Shown here: positions 52,297-61,669 of the stretch, one piece after another
Numbering within the stretch: the stretch's first letter is position 1
Layout: each line of letters begins with the position of its first letter
Assembly (NCBI GenBank): GCA_963739095.1
Contig: CAVTZF010000020.1
Location: forward strand, 124,001-188,000
Length of the DNA stretch: 64,000 bases
DNA from: JACVRW01 sp963739095
GTDB lineage: Bacteria; Actinomycetota; Thermoleophilia; Solirubrobacterales; Thermoleophilaceae
Reading direction: 5' to 3'
Made by a program: the position numbers and the translations under genes
The notes under the pieces: generated by a model
Database searches by the model: none
What the model was told of the DNA's origin: nothing
What the model saw: only the letters and a program-made list of their open reading frames with translations

Positions 52297-53838
52297 ATGG
52301 AACGGACACTTTGGATGCCCGGCATGCGGGCCGGACTGGGGGCAATGCTTGTCGCCCTCGTCCTGCTCGCGGGCACGGGCACCTGCGTCGCGAGCGGCGC
52401 ATCCCAAGGGGTGCTGCCGGCCAAGATGGCCGACGCTGCATCTCTCGACCTAGGCTCCGGCTTCGGAGCCGGGCGCGAGGCGCAGCGCGTGAAGACGCTG
52501 CAGCGCGCGCTGCGACGACTCGGTTGGGCGCCCGGGCCCGTTGACGGCCTGTTCGGCCCCCGGACCGAGTCCGCCGTGCGCAGGTTGCAGGCAGCCCGCG
52601 ACCTCACAGTTGACGGCGTTGCGGGACCCACGACCTGGCGTGCGCTTGGGCGTACGCTCGCCCGGCCGCTGACCCGCGGCGCCGGGTTCGGGACCCCCAA
52701 CGGGTCGCCGCGAGTGCGTGACCTGCAGCTGCGGCTGCAGCGCGCCGGAATGCGTCCCGGTCCGATCGACGGCCGCTACGGCCCGCGTACCGCGGCGGCC
52801 GTGACGCGCCTCGAGCAGACACGACAGCAGACACGACGCATCAATGAGCGCAACCGCAAGGGGGCGACGCGGACCGCCCTCGCGCGGGCGGCCACGAGTG
52901 CCACGGCGCTTCCCGTCGCCGCAGCGGACGACGAGAACGGTGGCATCGCGGTGCCGCTCGGATTGAGCGCGACGGCACTCGCGCTCCTGTTGGGAGCGCT
53001 GCTGGGCGGCTTCGTCGTCCGAGCGCGGACGGAACGGGACCGACAGCCTGCGCCGGCGATGGCCGCTCCGGCGATGGCCGCGCCGGTCAGGTCACTGGTC
53101 GCGATACAGCCGCCGCAGCGCGGCACCGTCACGGCGGACGGCCCGAAGAGGCGGATAAGGGTTGTCGGCTACGTGAGCATCCCCAAGCCGGACCGAGGCC
53201 GCGACTCGCTCGACGCCCAGGCGTCGGCGGTCGAGGAGCTCTGCCGCAAGCGTGGCTGGGAGCTCCTGCACGTCGTTCGCGACGTGGAGAACGGCCATCC
53301 GAAGGGACTGGAGCGGCCGGGCCTCCAGTACGCGCTCGACCGCCTCGCCGAGGGCGAGGCGTCCTGCCTGATCGTGTCGGAGCTCGAGCGGCTCAGCCGC
53401 TCGGCGGCGGACCTGGGCCAGATCGTGGAGTGGCTCGTTGAGCGGGACTATCGCCTTGTGGCGATAGACGTGCGGCTCGACACCGGGTCGCCGGCCGGGC
53501 AGGTCACGGCGCGGACGCTGATGTCCGTCGGCGAGTGGGAGAGCCGACGCATCGGCGAGCAGACCCGCAAGGGCCTCGCCGCCGCACGGGCGCGCCGTGC
53601 CAGGACGGGCAGGCCGGCCGTCGAGGACCTCCCGGACCTCAAGGGGCGGATCGCTGCGATGCGCGAGGAGGGGATGACCCTGCAGGCGATCGCGGACAGC
53701 CTCAACGAGGAGGGAGTTCCCACGATGCGAGGCGGGTCGCAGTGGCGCCCATCGAGCGTCCAGGCGGCGGCCGGCTACCGGCGTCCGAAGAAGGGGCGCA
53801 CGGCCCTGAAGCCCGAGACAGCGGAGGGCGGGCCATGA
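52297..53838 (+). CDS. Membrane-anchored peptidoglycan-binding / serine-recombinase-like fusion protein
   Basis: A 513-residue protein. Residues 10-33 are a signal or membrane segment. Residues about 62-116 are a PG_binding_1 domain (LQRALRRLGWAPGPVDGLFGP, then VDGVAGPTTWRAL), and about 138-175 a second, shorter one. Residues about 218-241 are a transmembrane helix followed by basic residues. Residues about 287-425 are a serine resolvase domain (SLDAQASAVEELCRKRGWEL, SELERLSRSAADL, RTLMSVGEWESRRI), and the end is a recombinase-type helix-turn-helix (TLQAIADSLNEEGVPTMRGG). The catalytic site, normally YxRxS, reads YVSIP: Pro296 replaces the nucleophile and Ser294 replaces the Arg. Arg340, Arg365 and Arg368 equivalents remain. 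TAGGAG precedes ATG 52297. Probably cotranscribed with the repeat protein. Confidence 0.85.
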   Translation: MERTLWMPGMRAGLGAMLVALVLLAGTGTCVASGASQGVLPAKMADAASLDLGSGFGAGREAQRVKTLQRALRRLGWAPGPVDGLFGPRTESAVRRLQAARDLTVDGVAGPTTWRALGRTLARPLTRGAGFGTPNGSPRVRDLQLRLQRAGMRPGPIDGRYGPRTAAAVTRLEQTRQQTRRINERNRKGATRTALARAATSATALPVAAADDENGGIAVPLGLSATALALLLGALLGGFVVRARTERDRQPAPAMAAPAMAAPVRSLVAIQPPQRGTVTADGPKRRIRVVGYVSIPKPDRGRDSLDAQASAVEELCRKRGWELLHVVRDVENGHPKGLERPGLQYALDRLAEGEASCLIVSELERLSRSAADLGQIVEWLVERDYRLVAIDVRLDTGSPAGQVTARTLMSVGEWESRRIGEQTRKGLAAARARRARTGRPAVEDLPDLKGRIAAMREEGMTLQAIADSLNEEGVPTMRGGSQWRPSSVQAAAGYRRPKKGRTALKPETAEGGP

Positions 53839-53858
53839 GTTGACAAACTTGCGGCTCG

Positions 53859-56489
53859 ATGGCCCACGACCGTCTCAAGGCACTCGAGCAGCGCACCCTC
53901 TACGAACCAGCCGAGGTGGAGGCCCGCGTGTTCTCGCGCTGGGAGCAGGCGGGCATCTTCCATCCGGAGCCCGAGGGCACGCCCGAGGAGAACTTCTCGA
54001 TAGCGGTCCCGCCGCCGAACGTCACAGGCAACCTCCACATGGGCCACGCGCTGAACGCGTCGATTCAGGACGTGAAGATCCGCGTGGCCCGCATGCGCGG
54101 CCAGCGCGCGAAGTGGATCTTCGGCAAGGACCATGCGGGCATCGCCACGCAGCGCGTGGTGGAGCAGCAGCTCGAGTCGGAGGGCATCTCGCGCCACGAC
54201 ATCGGCCGTGAGGCGTTCATCGAGCGTGTCTGGGAGTGGGTCGACGAGTACGGCGGCAACATCTCGCGCCAGTTCCGCGAGCTGGGCGCCTCGCTCGACT
54301 ACGAGGACGAGCGCTTCACGATGGACCCCGACTACGTCCGCGCGGTCACGCGCGTTTTCGTGCACCTCTACGAGAAGGGCCTCGTCTACCGCGACAACTA
54401 CATCGTCAACTGGGATCCCGGCCTGGTCACGGCGATCTCGGACCTCGAGGTGGAGCAGCGGAGCGTCGAGGACACGCTCTACATGATCGATTACCCGCTC
54501 GAGTCGGGCTCCGGCTCGGTGACGGTTGCGACGGTGCGGCCGGAGACGATGCTCGCCGACACCGCGCTCGCCGTGAACCCCGGCGACGCCCGCTACTCGC
54601 GGCTGATCGGGGAGGCCGCGGTGCTGCCGCTCGTCGGCCGCCGGCTGCCGATCATCGCCGACGAGTACGTGGACCCCGAGTTCGGCACGGGCGCGCTCAA
54701 GATCACCCCGGGCCACGACCCGAACGACTTCGAGATCGGCCGCAAGCACCGGCTCGACGAGATCGTCGTGATCGGCGAGGACGGGCGCCTGAACGACGCC
54801 GCACCGGAGCGCTTCCGCGGGCTGGAGGTCGAGGAGGCGCGCGCCGAGGTGGTGGTGGCGCTGCGCGAGGAGGGGCTGATCTCGGGCTCGCAGCCATATG
54901 TGCACGACGTGCCGCACTCGCACAGGTCCGGGCGCCGCGTCGAGCCGCTGATCTCGCTCCAGTGGTTCTGCGACATGGACCAGCTGGCGAAGCCTGCGAT
55001 CGACGTCGTGAAGGACGGCACGATCCGCTTCCACCCCGAGAAGCCGTGGACGGGCGTCTACCTGAACTGGCTCGAGAACATCCGGCCCTGGTGCATCTCG
55101 CGCCAGCTCTGGTGGGGCCACCAGCTACCCGTGTGGTACCGCGGCGACGAGACCCACGTCGGCGAGACCGAGCCCGCCGGCGAGGGCTGGGAGCGCGACC
55201 CCGACGTCCTGGACACCTGGTTCTCGTCCGGCCTCTGGCCGTTCGCGACGCTCGGCTGGCCGAAGGCGACGCCCGAGCTGCGCGCGTTCTATCCGACCGA
55301 CGTGAACTCCACGGCGCGCGACATCATCTTCCTCTGGGTCGCGCGGATGGTGATGTTCGGCAAGGAGCTCACCGAGCAGGTGCCGTTCACGGACGTGAAC
55401 ATCCACTCGGTGATCCAGGCCCCGGACGGGCGCCGCATGTCGAAGTCGCTCGGCACGGGCATCGACCCCTCCGACCTGATCCACGGCGGCTCCCGCCCCC
55501 CCGTGTACCAGGAGGGCGGCGAGTTCCCGGCCTACGGGGCGGACGCGCTCCGCTTCGGCCTGCTGGCGATGTCGTCCTCGCAGGACATCCGCTTCAACGA
55601 GGAGCGCGTCAAGCAGGGCCGCGACCTCGCCAACAAGCTCTGGAACGCCTCGCGGCTGATCCTGCTGCGCGTCTCAGACGTCGCGCCGGATCCGGGCGCG
55701 GCCGCGACCGTCGAGGACCGCTGGATCGTCTCGCGGCTAGAGCGCCACACAGAGCGCGTAACGGAGCTGATCGACGACTTCCGCTTCTCGCACGCCTCGC
55801 TCGATCTATACACGGCCTTCTGGTCCGAGCTCTGCGACTGGTATCTCGAGCTCGCCAAGCCGCGCCTCTACGAGGAGGACAACGCCGAGGTGTCGGCGGT
55901 GCTGCTGTGGGCGCTCGAGCGGACGCTGCGGCTGCTCCACCCGGTCATGCCTTTCGTGACCGAGGAGATCTGGTCGCTGATGCCGGGCGAGGAGCGCGGG
56001 CTGCTGGCCGCGGCCGACTGGCCTGTAGCCGACCCCGCGCGCTTCGACGACGGTGCCGAGGCCGACATCGAACGGCTCATGGAGGCGGTGAGCTCGCTGC
56101 GCCGCTATCGCGACGAGGTCGGGGCGCGCGCCGGCGCCGCGGTGCGCGGCCGCCTGCTCGCGGACGGCTACGACAACGTGCGCGACCAGATCGCGCGGCT
56201 CGGGCGCTTCGAGTGGGTCGAGGCGGACACCTCGAACGGCGACGTCCTCGCCACCGTTCCGATCCCGGGCGGCGGGGTGCAGGTGCTGCCATCGGAGGCC
56301 TTCGACGCCGAGGAGGCGCTCGCGCGCATCGAGAAGCGGCGCGAGCACCTGCTCGGTGAGGTCGAGCGCGCGCAGCGCAAGCTCGCCAACGAGAACTTCG
56401 TGGCGAAGGCGCCCGCCGACGTCGTCGACCAGGAGCGGCGCAAGCTCGACGAGTACCGCGAGGCGCTGCGCCGCCTCGACGGGCCATGA
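53859..56489 (+). CDS. valS: Valyl-tRNA synthetase
   Basis: Charges tRNA-Val with valine; 876 residues, class I synthetase. The HIGH-type motif is NVTGNLHMGHALN and the KMSKS-type motif is RRMSKSLG. Between them is the CP1 editing domain (VATVRPETMLADTALAVNP, GTGALKITPGHDPNDFEIG). The anticodon-binding domain and the C-terminal coiled-coil arm (IEKRREHLLGEVERAQRKLANENFVAKAP) complete the protein. The ATG is 20 bases after the previous gene. folC overlaps its stop by four bases (ATGA), so the two are coupled. Confidence 0.96.
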   Translation: MAHDRLKALEQRTLYEPAEVEARVFSRWEQAGIFHPEPEGTPEENFSIAVPPPNVTGNLHMGHALNASIQDVKIRVARMRGQRAKWIFGKDHAGIATQRVVEQQLESEGISRHDIGREAFIERVWEWVDEYGGNISRQFRELGASLDYEDERFTMDPDYVRAVTRVFVHLYEKGLVYRDNYIVNWDPGLVTAISDLEVEQRSVEDTLYMIDYPLESGSGSVTVATVRPETMLADTALAVNPGDARYSRLIGEAAVLPLVGRRLPIIADEYVDPEFGTGALKITPGHDPNDFEIGRKHRLDEIVVIGEDGRLNDAAPERFRGLEVEEARAEVVVALREEGLISGSQPYVHDVPHSHRSGRRVEPLISLQWFCDMDQLAKPAIDVVKDGTIRFHPEKPWTGVYLNWLENIRPWCISRQLWWGHQLPVWYRGDETHVGETEPAGEGWERDPDVLDTWFSSGLWPFATLGWPKATPELRAFYPTDVNSTARDIIFLWVARMVMFGKELTEQVPFTDVNIHSVIQAPDGRRMSKSLGTGIDPSDLIHGGSRPPVYQEGGEFPAYGADALRFGLLAMSSSQDIRFNEERVKQGRDLANKLWNASRLILLRVSDVAPDPGAAATVEDRWIVSRLERHTERVTELIDDFRFSHASLDLYTAFWSELCDWYLELAKPRLYEEDNAEVSAVLLWALERTLRLLHPVMPFVTEEIWSLMPGEERGLLAAADWPVADPARFDDGAEADIERLMEAVSSLRRYRDEVGARAGAAVRGRLLADGYDNVRDQIARLGRFEWVEADTSNGDVLATVPIPGGGVQVLPSEAFDAEEALARIEKRREHLLGEVERAQRKLANENFVAKAPADVVDQERRKLDEYREALRRLDGP

Positions 56490-57727
56490 CCTTCCGTCAA
56501 GCCGAGGAGTACCTGCTCGGGCTCGAGCTGTTCGGCATGCGCTTCGGCCTCGATCGCATGCACCGGCTGATGACGGTGCTGGGGCTCCCACAGCGCCGCT
56601 TTGCCTCCATTCACGTGGTCGGCTCGAACGGCAAGTCGTCGACGGTGCGCTTCATCGCCGCGATCCTCGAGCGCCACGGACTGCGGACGGGGAGCTACAC
56701 GTCGCCGCACCTGCGCTCGTTCCGCGAGCGCGTCGAGGTGGGGGAGTCCCCGATCTCGGAGGCGGACTTCGCGGCGGCGGTCGAACGCGCCGCGCACGCG
56801 GCCCAGCTCGTCGACCGCACCGCCGAGCCCGACGACCACGTCACGCAGTTCGAGGCGCTGACGGCCGCCGCCTATCACGCGCTCGCTCGCCACGGGGTGG
56901 AGGTGGCTGTCGTCGAGGCGGGCCTCGGCGGGCGCTACGACGCCACCAACGTGATCCCCTCGAAGGTGCAGGTGCTCACCGGCGTCAGCCTGGAGCACAC
57001 ACGCTGGCTCGGGCCGACGCTGACCGACATCGCGGACGAGAAGCTGGCCGTCGTCCCCGACCAGGGCACGCTCGTTCTCGGCGAGCTCGATCCGGAGTCG
57101 CTGGCGGTGGCGGAGCGCGTGGCCGCGGAGCGGCACGCGCGGCTGATCCGGCCGGACCGCTACGACAGTCCGCCGCTGCGCGCCGCCGGCGGCTTCCAGC
57201 GCTCCAACTTCGCCCTCGCCGCTGCGACGGCCGAGGCCTTCCTCGGCCGGCCGCTGGAGCGCACGGCCGTCGAGGCGGCGGCTGCGGAGACGATCGTGCC
57301 CGGCCGCCTCGAGATCGTGGCCGAGCGGCCGCTGACGGTGCTCGACGGCGCGCACAACCCGTCCGGCGCGCGCGCCCTCGCCGAGTCGCTCGACTCGGTG
57401 CTCGGCGAGCACCGGCCGCGCGTCGCGGTGATCGGCGTCCTCGACGACAAGGACGCGGCGGGGATGCTCGAGGCGCTGCTTCCGCAGGTCGACCGGATCG
57501 TCTTCACGCGCTCCCAGAATCCGCGCTCGCTCTCACCCGCGACGCTCACGACGCTCGAGGAGCAGCTCGGCGGCCCGCCGCCCGAGACGGTTTCCGATCC
57601 GCGCGCCGCGCTCGAGCGGGCCCGCGAGCTCGCCGGCCCGGACGGCAGCGTGCTCGCCACCGGGTCGATCTACCTGATCGCCGACCTGGTACGCGAGCAC
57701 GCCGACGCGCGCGCCTCGACCCTCTAG
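56486..57727 (+). CDS. folC: Folylpolyglutamate synthase / dihydrofolate synthase
   Basis: Mur-ligase-type enzyme adding glutamate to folates, 413 residues. The P-loop is VVGSNGKSSTVRF, then GSYTSPHLRSFRERVEV, EAGLGGRYDATNVI, the carbamylated-Lys region (IADEKLAVV) and the C-terminal domain motif VLDGAHNPSGARAL. It follows valS with a four-base overlap, the common valS-folC order. It ends four bases inside the convergent alpha/beta-hydrolase gene. Confidence 0.94.
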   Translation: MTFRQAEEYLLGLELFGMRFGLDRMHRLMTVLGLPQRRFASIHVVGSNGKSSTVRFIAAILERHGLRTGSYTSPHLRSFRERVEVGESPISEADFAAAVERAAHAAQLVDRTAEPDDHVTQFEALTAAAYHALARHGVEVAVVEAGLGGRYDATNVIPSKVQVLTGVSLEHTRWLGPTLTDIADEKLAVVPDQGTLVLGELDPESLAVAERVAAERHARLIRPDRYDSPPLRAAGGFQRSNFALAAATAEAFLGRPLERTAVEAAAAETIVPGRLEIVAERPLTVLDGAHNPSGARALAESLDSVLGEHRPRVAVIGVLDDKDAAGMLEALLPQVDRIVFTRSQNPRSLSPATLTTLEEQLGGPPPETVSDPRAALERARELAGPDGSVLATGSIYLIADLVREHADARASTL

Positions 57728-59016
57728 TCGAGCAGCGCGCGATCGAGGAAGCGGGTCACGCGCCGCTCGTACTCGAGCGGGTGCGCTTCCTGGGCGCCCA
57801 CGTGCCCGGCGTCGCGGACTTCCCAGAGCGCCTTCGGGCCGCCCGCGGCGCGGTAGTAGGCGCGGTTGAAGCGCTCCTCGTCCGGGTCGGCGCTCGGCGC
57901 CGAGATCAGGAACATCGCACGCGGCGCGATCTCGTCGACCTGCTCGATCAGGTGCTCGGGCGGGCTCGCGTTCGAGAACACGGCCGTGCCGGCGGTGACC
58001 ACGTGGTTGAACCAGAGCGGCCCCGGCGGGCTGCCCTCGACGCTCGCCAGCTCGCTGCCGGAGCGCGCGGTCGCGCCCTCCGAGACGACCGCCTTGATCT
58101 CGTCGTGGCGGGCCGCGGCCTGCAGGAAGGTCTCGCCGCCGACCGAGAGGCCGACCCCGCCGATCCGCTCGGGATCAACGTCGGGGCGCTCCTCGAGGAA
58201 CTCGACGGCCGCGACGATGTCCTTCTCGCCGCCGTCCCAGCCGTAGGGGTTGGGATCGCCGTCGCTCTCGCCCTCGCCGCGGCGGTCGAAGATCAGGACG
58301 CCGTAGCCGTGGCGAGCGAGCATGCGGGCCTTGTCCTGGCTGCCCTTGCGCCCGAAGGCCACGATCACCGCGGCGCCGTTCTGTGAGGGGACATACGAGC
58401 CCTGCAGCGTCAGGTCGTCGCTGGTGTGCAGCTCCACGTCCTCGACGTCCGCCGTGCCCAGATCGATCTCCTCCACCGGCGGGCGCGCCACGTGGGTGGC
58501 CACGTACGCGTAGCCGAGCGGGATCAGGACGAGGAGGGCGCCCAGCACGCTCGCGATGGCGATGCCGGCGCGCCGGGCGGATCGCCGCACGAGCCCGCCG
58601 TGGCGCCGGCGCGTCCTCCAGAGATGCACAACCCCGAACCCGGCCAAGGTCACGCCGCCGACCAGCGCCAGCAGGCCTGTGAAGTCATCCCCGGACGGGC
58701 CTACCTTGGAGGCGTAAAAGGCTCCCTCGATCCCCACGACGATCCCGGAGAACCCGACCAGCAGCGCGATCGCCGCCTGCCACCCGCCGCGCACGCGCGG
58801 GTAGAGAACCGCTGCCAGCGCCAGCGCGCCCAGCGGCACGAGCCCACTGACCAGGTGGTCGGCGGCCGAGGTTCCCGGCTGGGGCTGCAGGAACGAGTCG
58901 TCGATCACGTGCAGCGCGATCAGGCCGGTGAGGGCCATGAACAGGGTCTGGCCGCCCGGGACTCGGCCCGACGGCCTGGCAACGCGGATGCGGCGTGAGA
59001 GCGTGGTTGCGGTCAT
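57724..59016 (-). CDS. Membrane-anchored alpha/beta hydrolase
   Basis: A 430-residue protein. About five hydrophobic helices lie in the first 190 residues, then a large alpha/beta-hydrolase domain outside or inside the membrane. The oxyanion region is FGRKGSQDKARMLARHGYGV, the acid-loop FDRRGEGESDGDPNPYGWD, the nucleophile elbow GVGLSVGGETF and the catalytic His in VRDAGHVGAQEAHP. It is probably an esterase or peptidase; the substrate is unknown. ATG 59016 fits the first helix. Confidence 0.86.
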   Translation of the reverse strand: MTATTLSRRIRVARPSGRVPGGQTLFMALTGLIALHVIDDSFLQPQPGTSAADHLVSGLVPLGALALAAVLYPRVRGGWQAAIALLVGFSGIVVGIEGAFYASKVGPSGDDFTGLLALVGGVTLAGFGVVHLWRTRRRHGGLVRRSARRAGIAIASVLGALLVLIPLGYAYVATHVARPPVEEIDLGTADVEDVELHTSDDLTLQGSYVPSQNGAAVIVAFGRKGSQDKARMLARHGYGVLIFDRRGEGESDGDPNPYGWDGGEKDIVAAVEFLEERPDVDPERIGGVGLSVGGETFLQAAARHDEIKAVVSEGATARSGSELASVEGSPPGPLWFNHVVTAGTAVFSNASPPEHLIEQVDEIAPRAMFLISAPSADPDEERFNRAYYRAAGGPKALWEVRDAGHVGAQEAHPLEYERRVTRFLDRALLD

Positions 59017-59124
59017 GGGGCCACCTTCGCGCGCGCTTGCCCTCGATACATCGGGCTGGGACCCTGAACCGGACCCTGAACTGGGCCCGCCATGCGCCCG
59101 GCCGATGCCTAGGATGTGCTGACG

Positions 59125-59241
59125 ATGGACGGCGACGGACCCCGATTCGGCGCGATGATCGCCCTCGTGGCGGTGGTGGTCGCGACCGTCATCCTCGTGT
59201 TCTTCGGGATCGGCTACGCGCTCGGCCGGCTCTTCCTCTAG
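59125..59241 (+). CDS. 38-residue membrane peptide
   Basis: A small frame starting MDGDGPRFGAM, with one hydrophobic helix (IALVAVVVATVILVFFGIGY) and the end ALGRLFL before TAG. It has the composition of a single-pass membrane peptide. It sits alone in the gap between the divergent alpha/beta-hydrolase and the zinc-ribbon gene. No ribosome site is clear. I include it because the helix is well formed and the frame is clean. Confidence 0.5.
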   Translation: MDGDGPRFGAMIALVAVVVATVILVFFGIGYALGRLFL

Positions 59242-59288
59242 CGCGCATCGGCGTTACGGCTGACCCGCCCACTACACTCGCCAACTCA

Positions 59289-60007
59289 ATGGGCGCTCTC
59301 GCTGTGTTCGGCATCGAGAATGACGGGCTGAACCTGGCAGTCAACCTGCTGCTGCTGTTCCTCGTCGTGGTCTGGCTGGCGTTGGTCTACTGGACCTTCG
59401 CCGACGCACGCCGCCGCATCGCGGACCCGCTGCTGGTGGGCTGCGCCACGGCCGCCTCGCTGTTCCCGTTCGTCGGGACGATCGTCTATCTGATCGTGCG
59501 GCCGCCGGAGTATCTCGCGGACGTGCGCGAGCGCAATCTCGAGATCGCGGCCGCGCAGGCGCGGCTCGAGAGCGTCGAGCACCTTCACTGCCAGTACTGC
59601 GGCTTCGAGGTCGAGAAGGCCTTCCTGCGTTGCCCGAGCTGCCTGCGGCGCCTGAAGGAGCCCTGCACCGTCTGCAGCAAGCCGCTCGATCCGCGCTGGA
59701 AGATCTGCCCGTACTGCGAGGCCGAGGTCGGTCAGGCGCCGGAGACCCGCAGGGCGCGCCCGAGGCGGGCCGCCGCCGCGCCGCGGCCGCCGCACCCGCG
59801 CGGCAGGCCTCGCCGCGCTCGGCTCCCCGCGCTGCCCGCCCGGACACCGCCGAGCGCCCCGCCCGCGCACAGCGCGAGCGCCCGCCGTCCGCGGGCTGAG
59901 CCCACCCCGAGCCACCCCCGCCCCGAGCTGTCGCGATCCGCGGCGACCTCGCGCTGGACGCGAGTCAGAACCAGATCCACCTGTCGGCGGCGTTCATCGG
60001 GCCGTAG
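59289..60007 (+). CDS. Membrane protein with zinc ribbons (frame uncertain at the C-terminus)
   Basis: Two membrane helices (LNLAVNLLLLFLVVVWLALVYW and PLLVGCATAASLFPFVGTIV) are followed by a cytoplasmic double zinc ribbon: CQYCGFEV...CPSC, then CTVCSKPL...CPYC. This layout is typical of a widespread actinobacterial family of unknown function. TACACT at 59273-59278 precedes ATG 59289 by ten bases. After the ribbons the frame becomes an Arg/Pro-rich run that stays open to 61205 antisense to the next gene. In other frames a natural tail (LALDASQNQIHLSAAFIGP, stop at 60005-60007) is visible, so one or two indels are likely after 59740. Confidence 0.75.
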
Positions 60008-61181
60008 TGGAGAAGCCGTCGGGCCGCCGGCGCAGCTCGAGCAGGCCACCGAGAGACAGCAGCCCGCCGATCGCCAGGAACCACCAGACCCCGTCCGGCA
60101 CGCCTTCGTCGGGCTCGTCCTCGTCGCGCTTGAGGCCGCGGCGAGCGGCCTCGACCGCGTCGCGGGCGGCCTCGCTCGAGAGCGAGTTGAGGTCGGCGAG
60201 CTCGACCCCCTCGACCGGCTCGAGTCCGTCGGAGGCCTGCCCTGTGTCCTCGACGGGGTTCTGGGAGCCGCCGGAGGCCGGGGGCTGCGGCGGCTCGTCC
60301 ACCGGCTCGTAGGTCGAGCTCGGGGGCGGCGGCGCAGTGGGCGTGACCGGGGTTACACCGGTGCCCCCGGTCGAGCCCGTCGAGCCGGTGCCGCCGGTCC
60401 CGGCGCCGCTGTCGGGCGCGTTCTCATCGGGGCTCGTGCCGCCGCCGGTTTGATCCGGGCCTGCGGGCGCCTTGCCGACCCGAACCGTGACGATTGCGTC
60501 GGCGCCGGGGTCGTCCTCGCTCCTCGTGGCCGCGACGGTGACCTGATAGGTCCCGGGCCGGCGGAACCGGTGCGTGACCTCCTCATCGCCGGTCTTCCGG
60601 CGCCCATCGTCGAAGAACCACGAGACCTCGACCCTCTCGCCCGGGGCTGCGCCGGTCACGGTCGCCGTGAAGCGGACCGGCTGCCCGACCTTCGCCCTGC
60701 GGGGCGATGCCTTGGCACTCACGCTGAGCTCGCCGGGTGCGGCGATCTCGACGGTCATCGGGCCGCCCGAGGCGAGCTCCGCCACCTCGCCGTCGGCGCG
60801 CGCCGGGCGCAAGAAGCGCCCGTCGCCGTTCTCGACGTAGAAGACGGGCGGTCCCTCGGGGAAGGTGGTCCTGCCGGTCGCCTCGTCGCGGGTCAGCACC
60901 ACGGTGCCCGACGTCGCCTGGATCGCAAGCGACCCGAACTGGAACGGGTCGACGTCCGCGGCGTCAAGCACGCGGTCGAGCGAGTAGCCGGTGATCGGGA
61001 CGGGCGCGGTCGCGCCCGGCAGCGTGTACGGGCGCCCGACCACGTCGGGATCGCCGAGCTGCGAGATGTTGAGCGTCCGCGGTTCGCCCCCGGCGGGCTC
61101 GATGGTCAGTTGGTCGTCCGCCATCGCGCTCGCGGGCGCCGCGAGCACCAGGGCGAGCACGAGCAGTGCGAACCGCCGCAT
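59994..61181 (-). CDS. Secreted PKD-domain protein with C-terminal membrane anchor
   Basis: A 395-residue protein: signal peptide (MRRFALLVLALVLAAPASA) and an N-terminal domain of about 120 residues (ITGYSLDRVLDAADVDPFQF). This domain resembles molybdopterin-binding sulfite-oxidase-like or DUF4430-type folds, without clear cofactor ligands. A PKD/Ig-like domain (PVRFTATVTG, VSWFFDDGRRKTGDEEVTHRF, GTYQVTVAATRS) and a long Gly/Thr/Pro-rich linker follow. The last part is a membrane helix (GVWWFLAIGGLLSLGGLLEL) with a basic tail. It lies 158 bases downstream of the DUF2149 gene on the same strand, so it is a likely third component of that operon. Confidence 0.78.
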   Translation of the reverse strand: MRRFALLVLALVLAAPASAMADDQLTIEPAGGEPRTLNISQLGDPDVVGRPYTLPGATAPVPITGYSLDRVLDAADVDPFQFGSLAIQATSGTVVLTRDEATGRTTFPEGPPVFYVENGDGRFLRPARADGEVAELASGGPMTVEIAAPGELSVSAKASPRRAKVGQPVRFTATVTGAAPGERVEVSWFFDDGRRKTGDEEVTHRFRRPGTYQVTVAATRSEDDPGADAIVTVRVGKAPAGPDQTGGGTSPDENAPDSGAGTGGTGSTGSTGGTGVTPVTPTAPPPPSSTYEPVDEPPQPPASGGSQNPVEDTGQASDGLEPVEGVELADLNSLSSEAARDAVEAARRGLKRDEDEPDEGVPDGVWWFLAIGGLLSLGGLLELRRRPDGFSTTAR

Positions 61182-61339
61182 GTCAGGCGCCCGCCGGATA
61201 CGTGAACGAAACCGAGATGCAGCCGAAGGTATCGCCTGGTGCGTGGAAATCGGCGAAACACCGACTGCGACCCGCCCACGCTCCGTACCCTCGCCGCGCC
61301 GGTCCGGCTGTCGAGGCTGAGCGTCCTCGACACCGCCGC

Positions 61340-61669
61340 TCAGGGGCGCTCGACGAACACGGTCCGGCCGTCCTTGAGGCGGTAGACCGAGCCGATCCTG
61401 CTGCCCTCGCCGACGACGCGGCGTCCCTGCAGCCGCACCGTCTCAACGCGCTGGCCCTGCTTGACGATCACCGTGTTCTCACCCTGGCCCGAGCGCACGA
61501 CGGTCACGTCCTGGTCCGTGAGCAGGTCCGAGAGACGCAGCGACGAGAGCGCCGCGATCAGGAAGGCGACGGCCAGCACGATGCCGAGGTCGAAGAGGTT
61601 GACGAGCCCGTCGAGCGGGTCGCCGCCACGATCGGCGTGCCGGCGGGCGCGATTGTGGACCTTGATCAT
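61340..61669 (-). CDS. DUF2149-family membrane protein (ExbD/TolR-like partner)
   Basis: A 109-residue protein: cytoplasmic N-terminus, one membrane helix (NLFDLGIVLAVAFLIAALSS) preceded by an Asp-containing DPLDGLVNLFD, and an external domain (VTVVRSGQGENTVIVKQGQR and so on). DUF2149 proteins pair with MotA/TolQ/ExbB-type channels in archaea and actinobacteria. The single helix with a membrane-proximal Asp recalls ExbD. The ATG overlaps the channel gene's stop by four bases. Confidence 0.87.
   Translation of the reverse strand: MIKVHNRARRHADRGGDPLDGLVNLFDLGIVLAVAFLIAALSSLRLSDLLTDQDVTVVRSGQGENTVIVKQGQRVETVRLQGRRVVGEGSRIGSVYRLKDGRTVFVERP

Noticed and set aside
52297..53838. Active transposon or integrase
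   Set aside because: No terminal repeats, attachment sites or cargo are visible, the catalytic serine is missing and the protein carries export and wall-binding domains.
60008..61205. Extension of the zinc-ribbon protein through the PKD gene region
   Set aside because: It is antisense to a gene with a clear signal peptide and PKD domain, and has low-complexity shadow composition.
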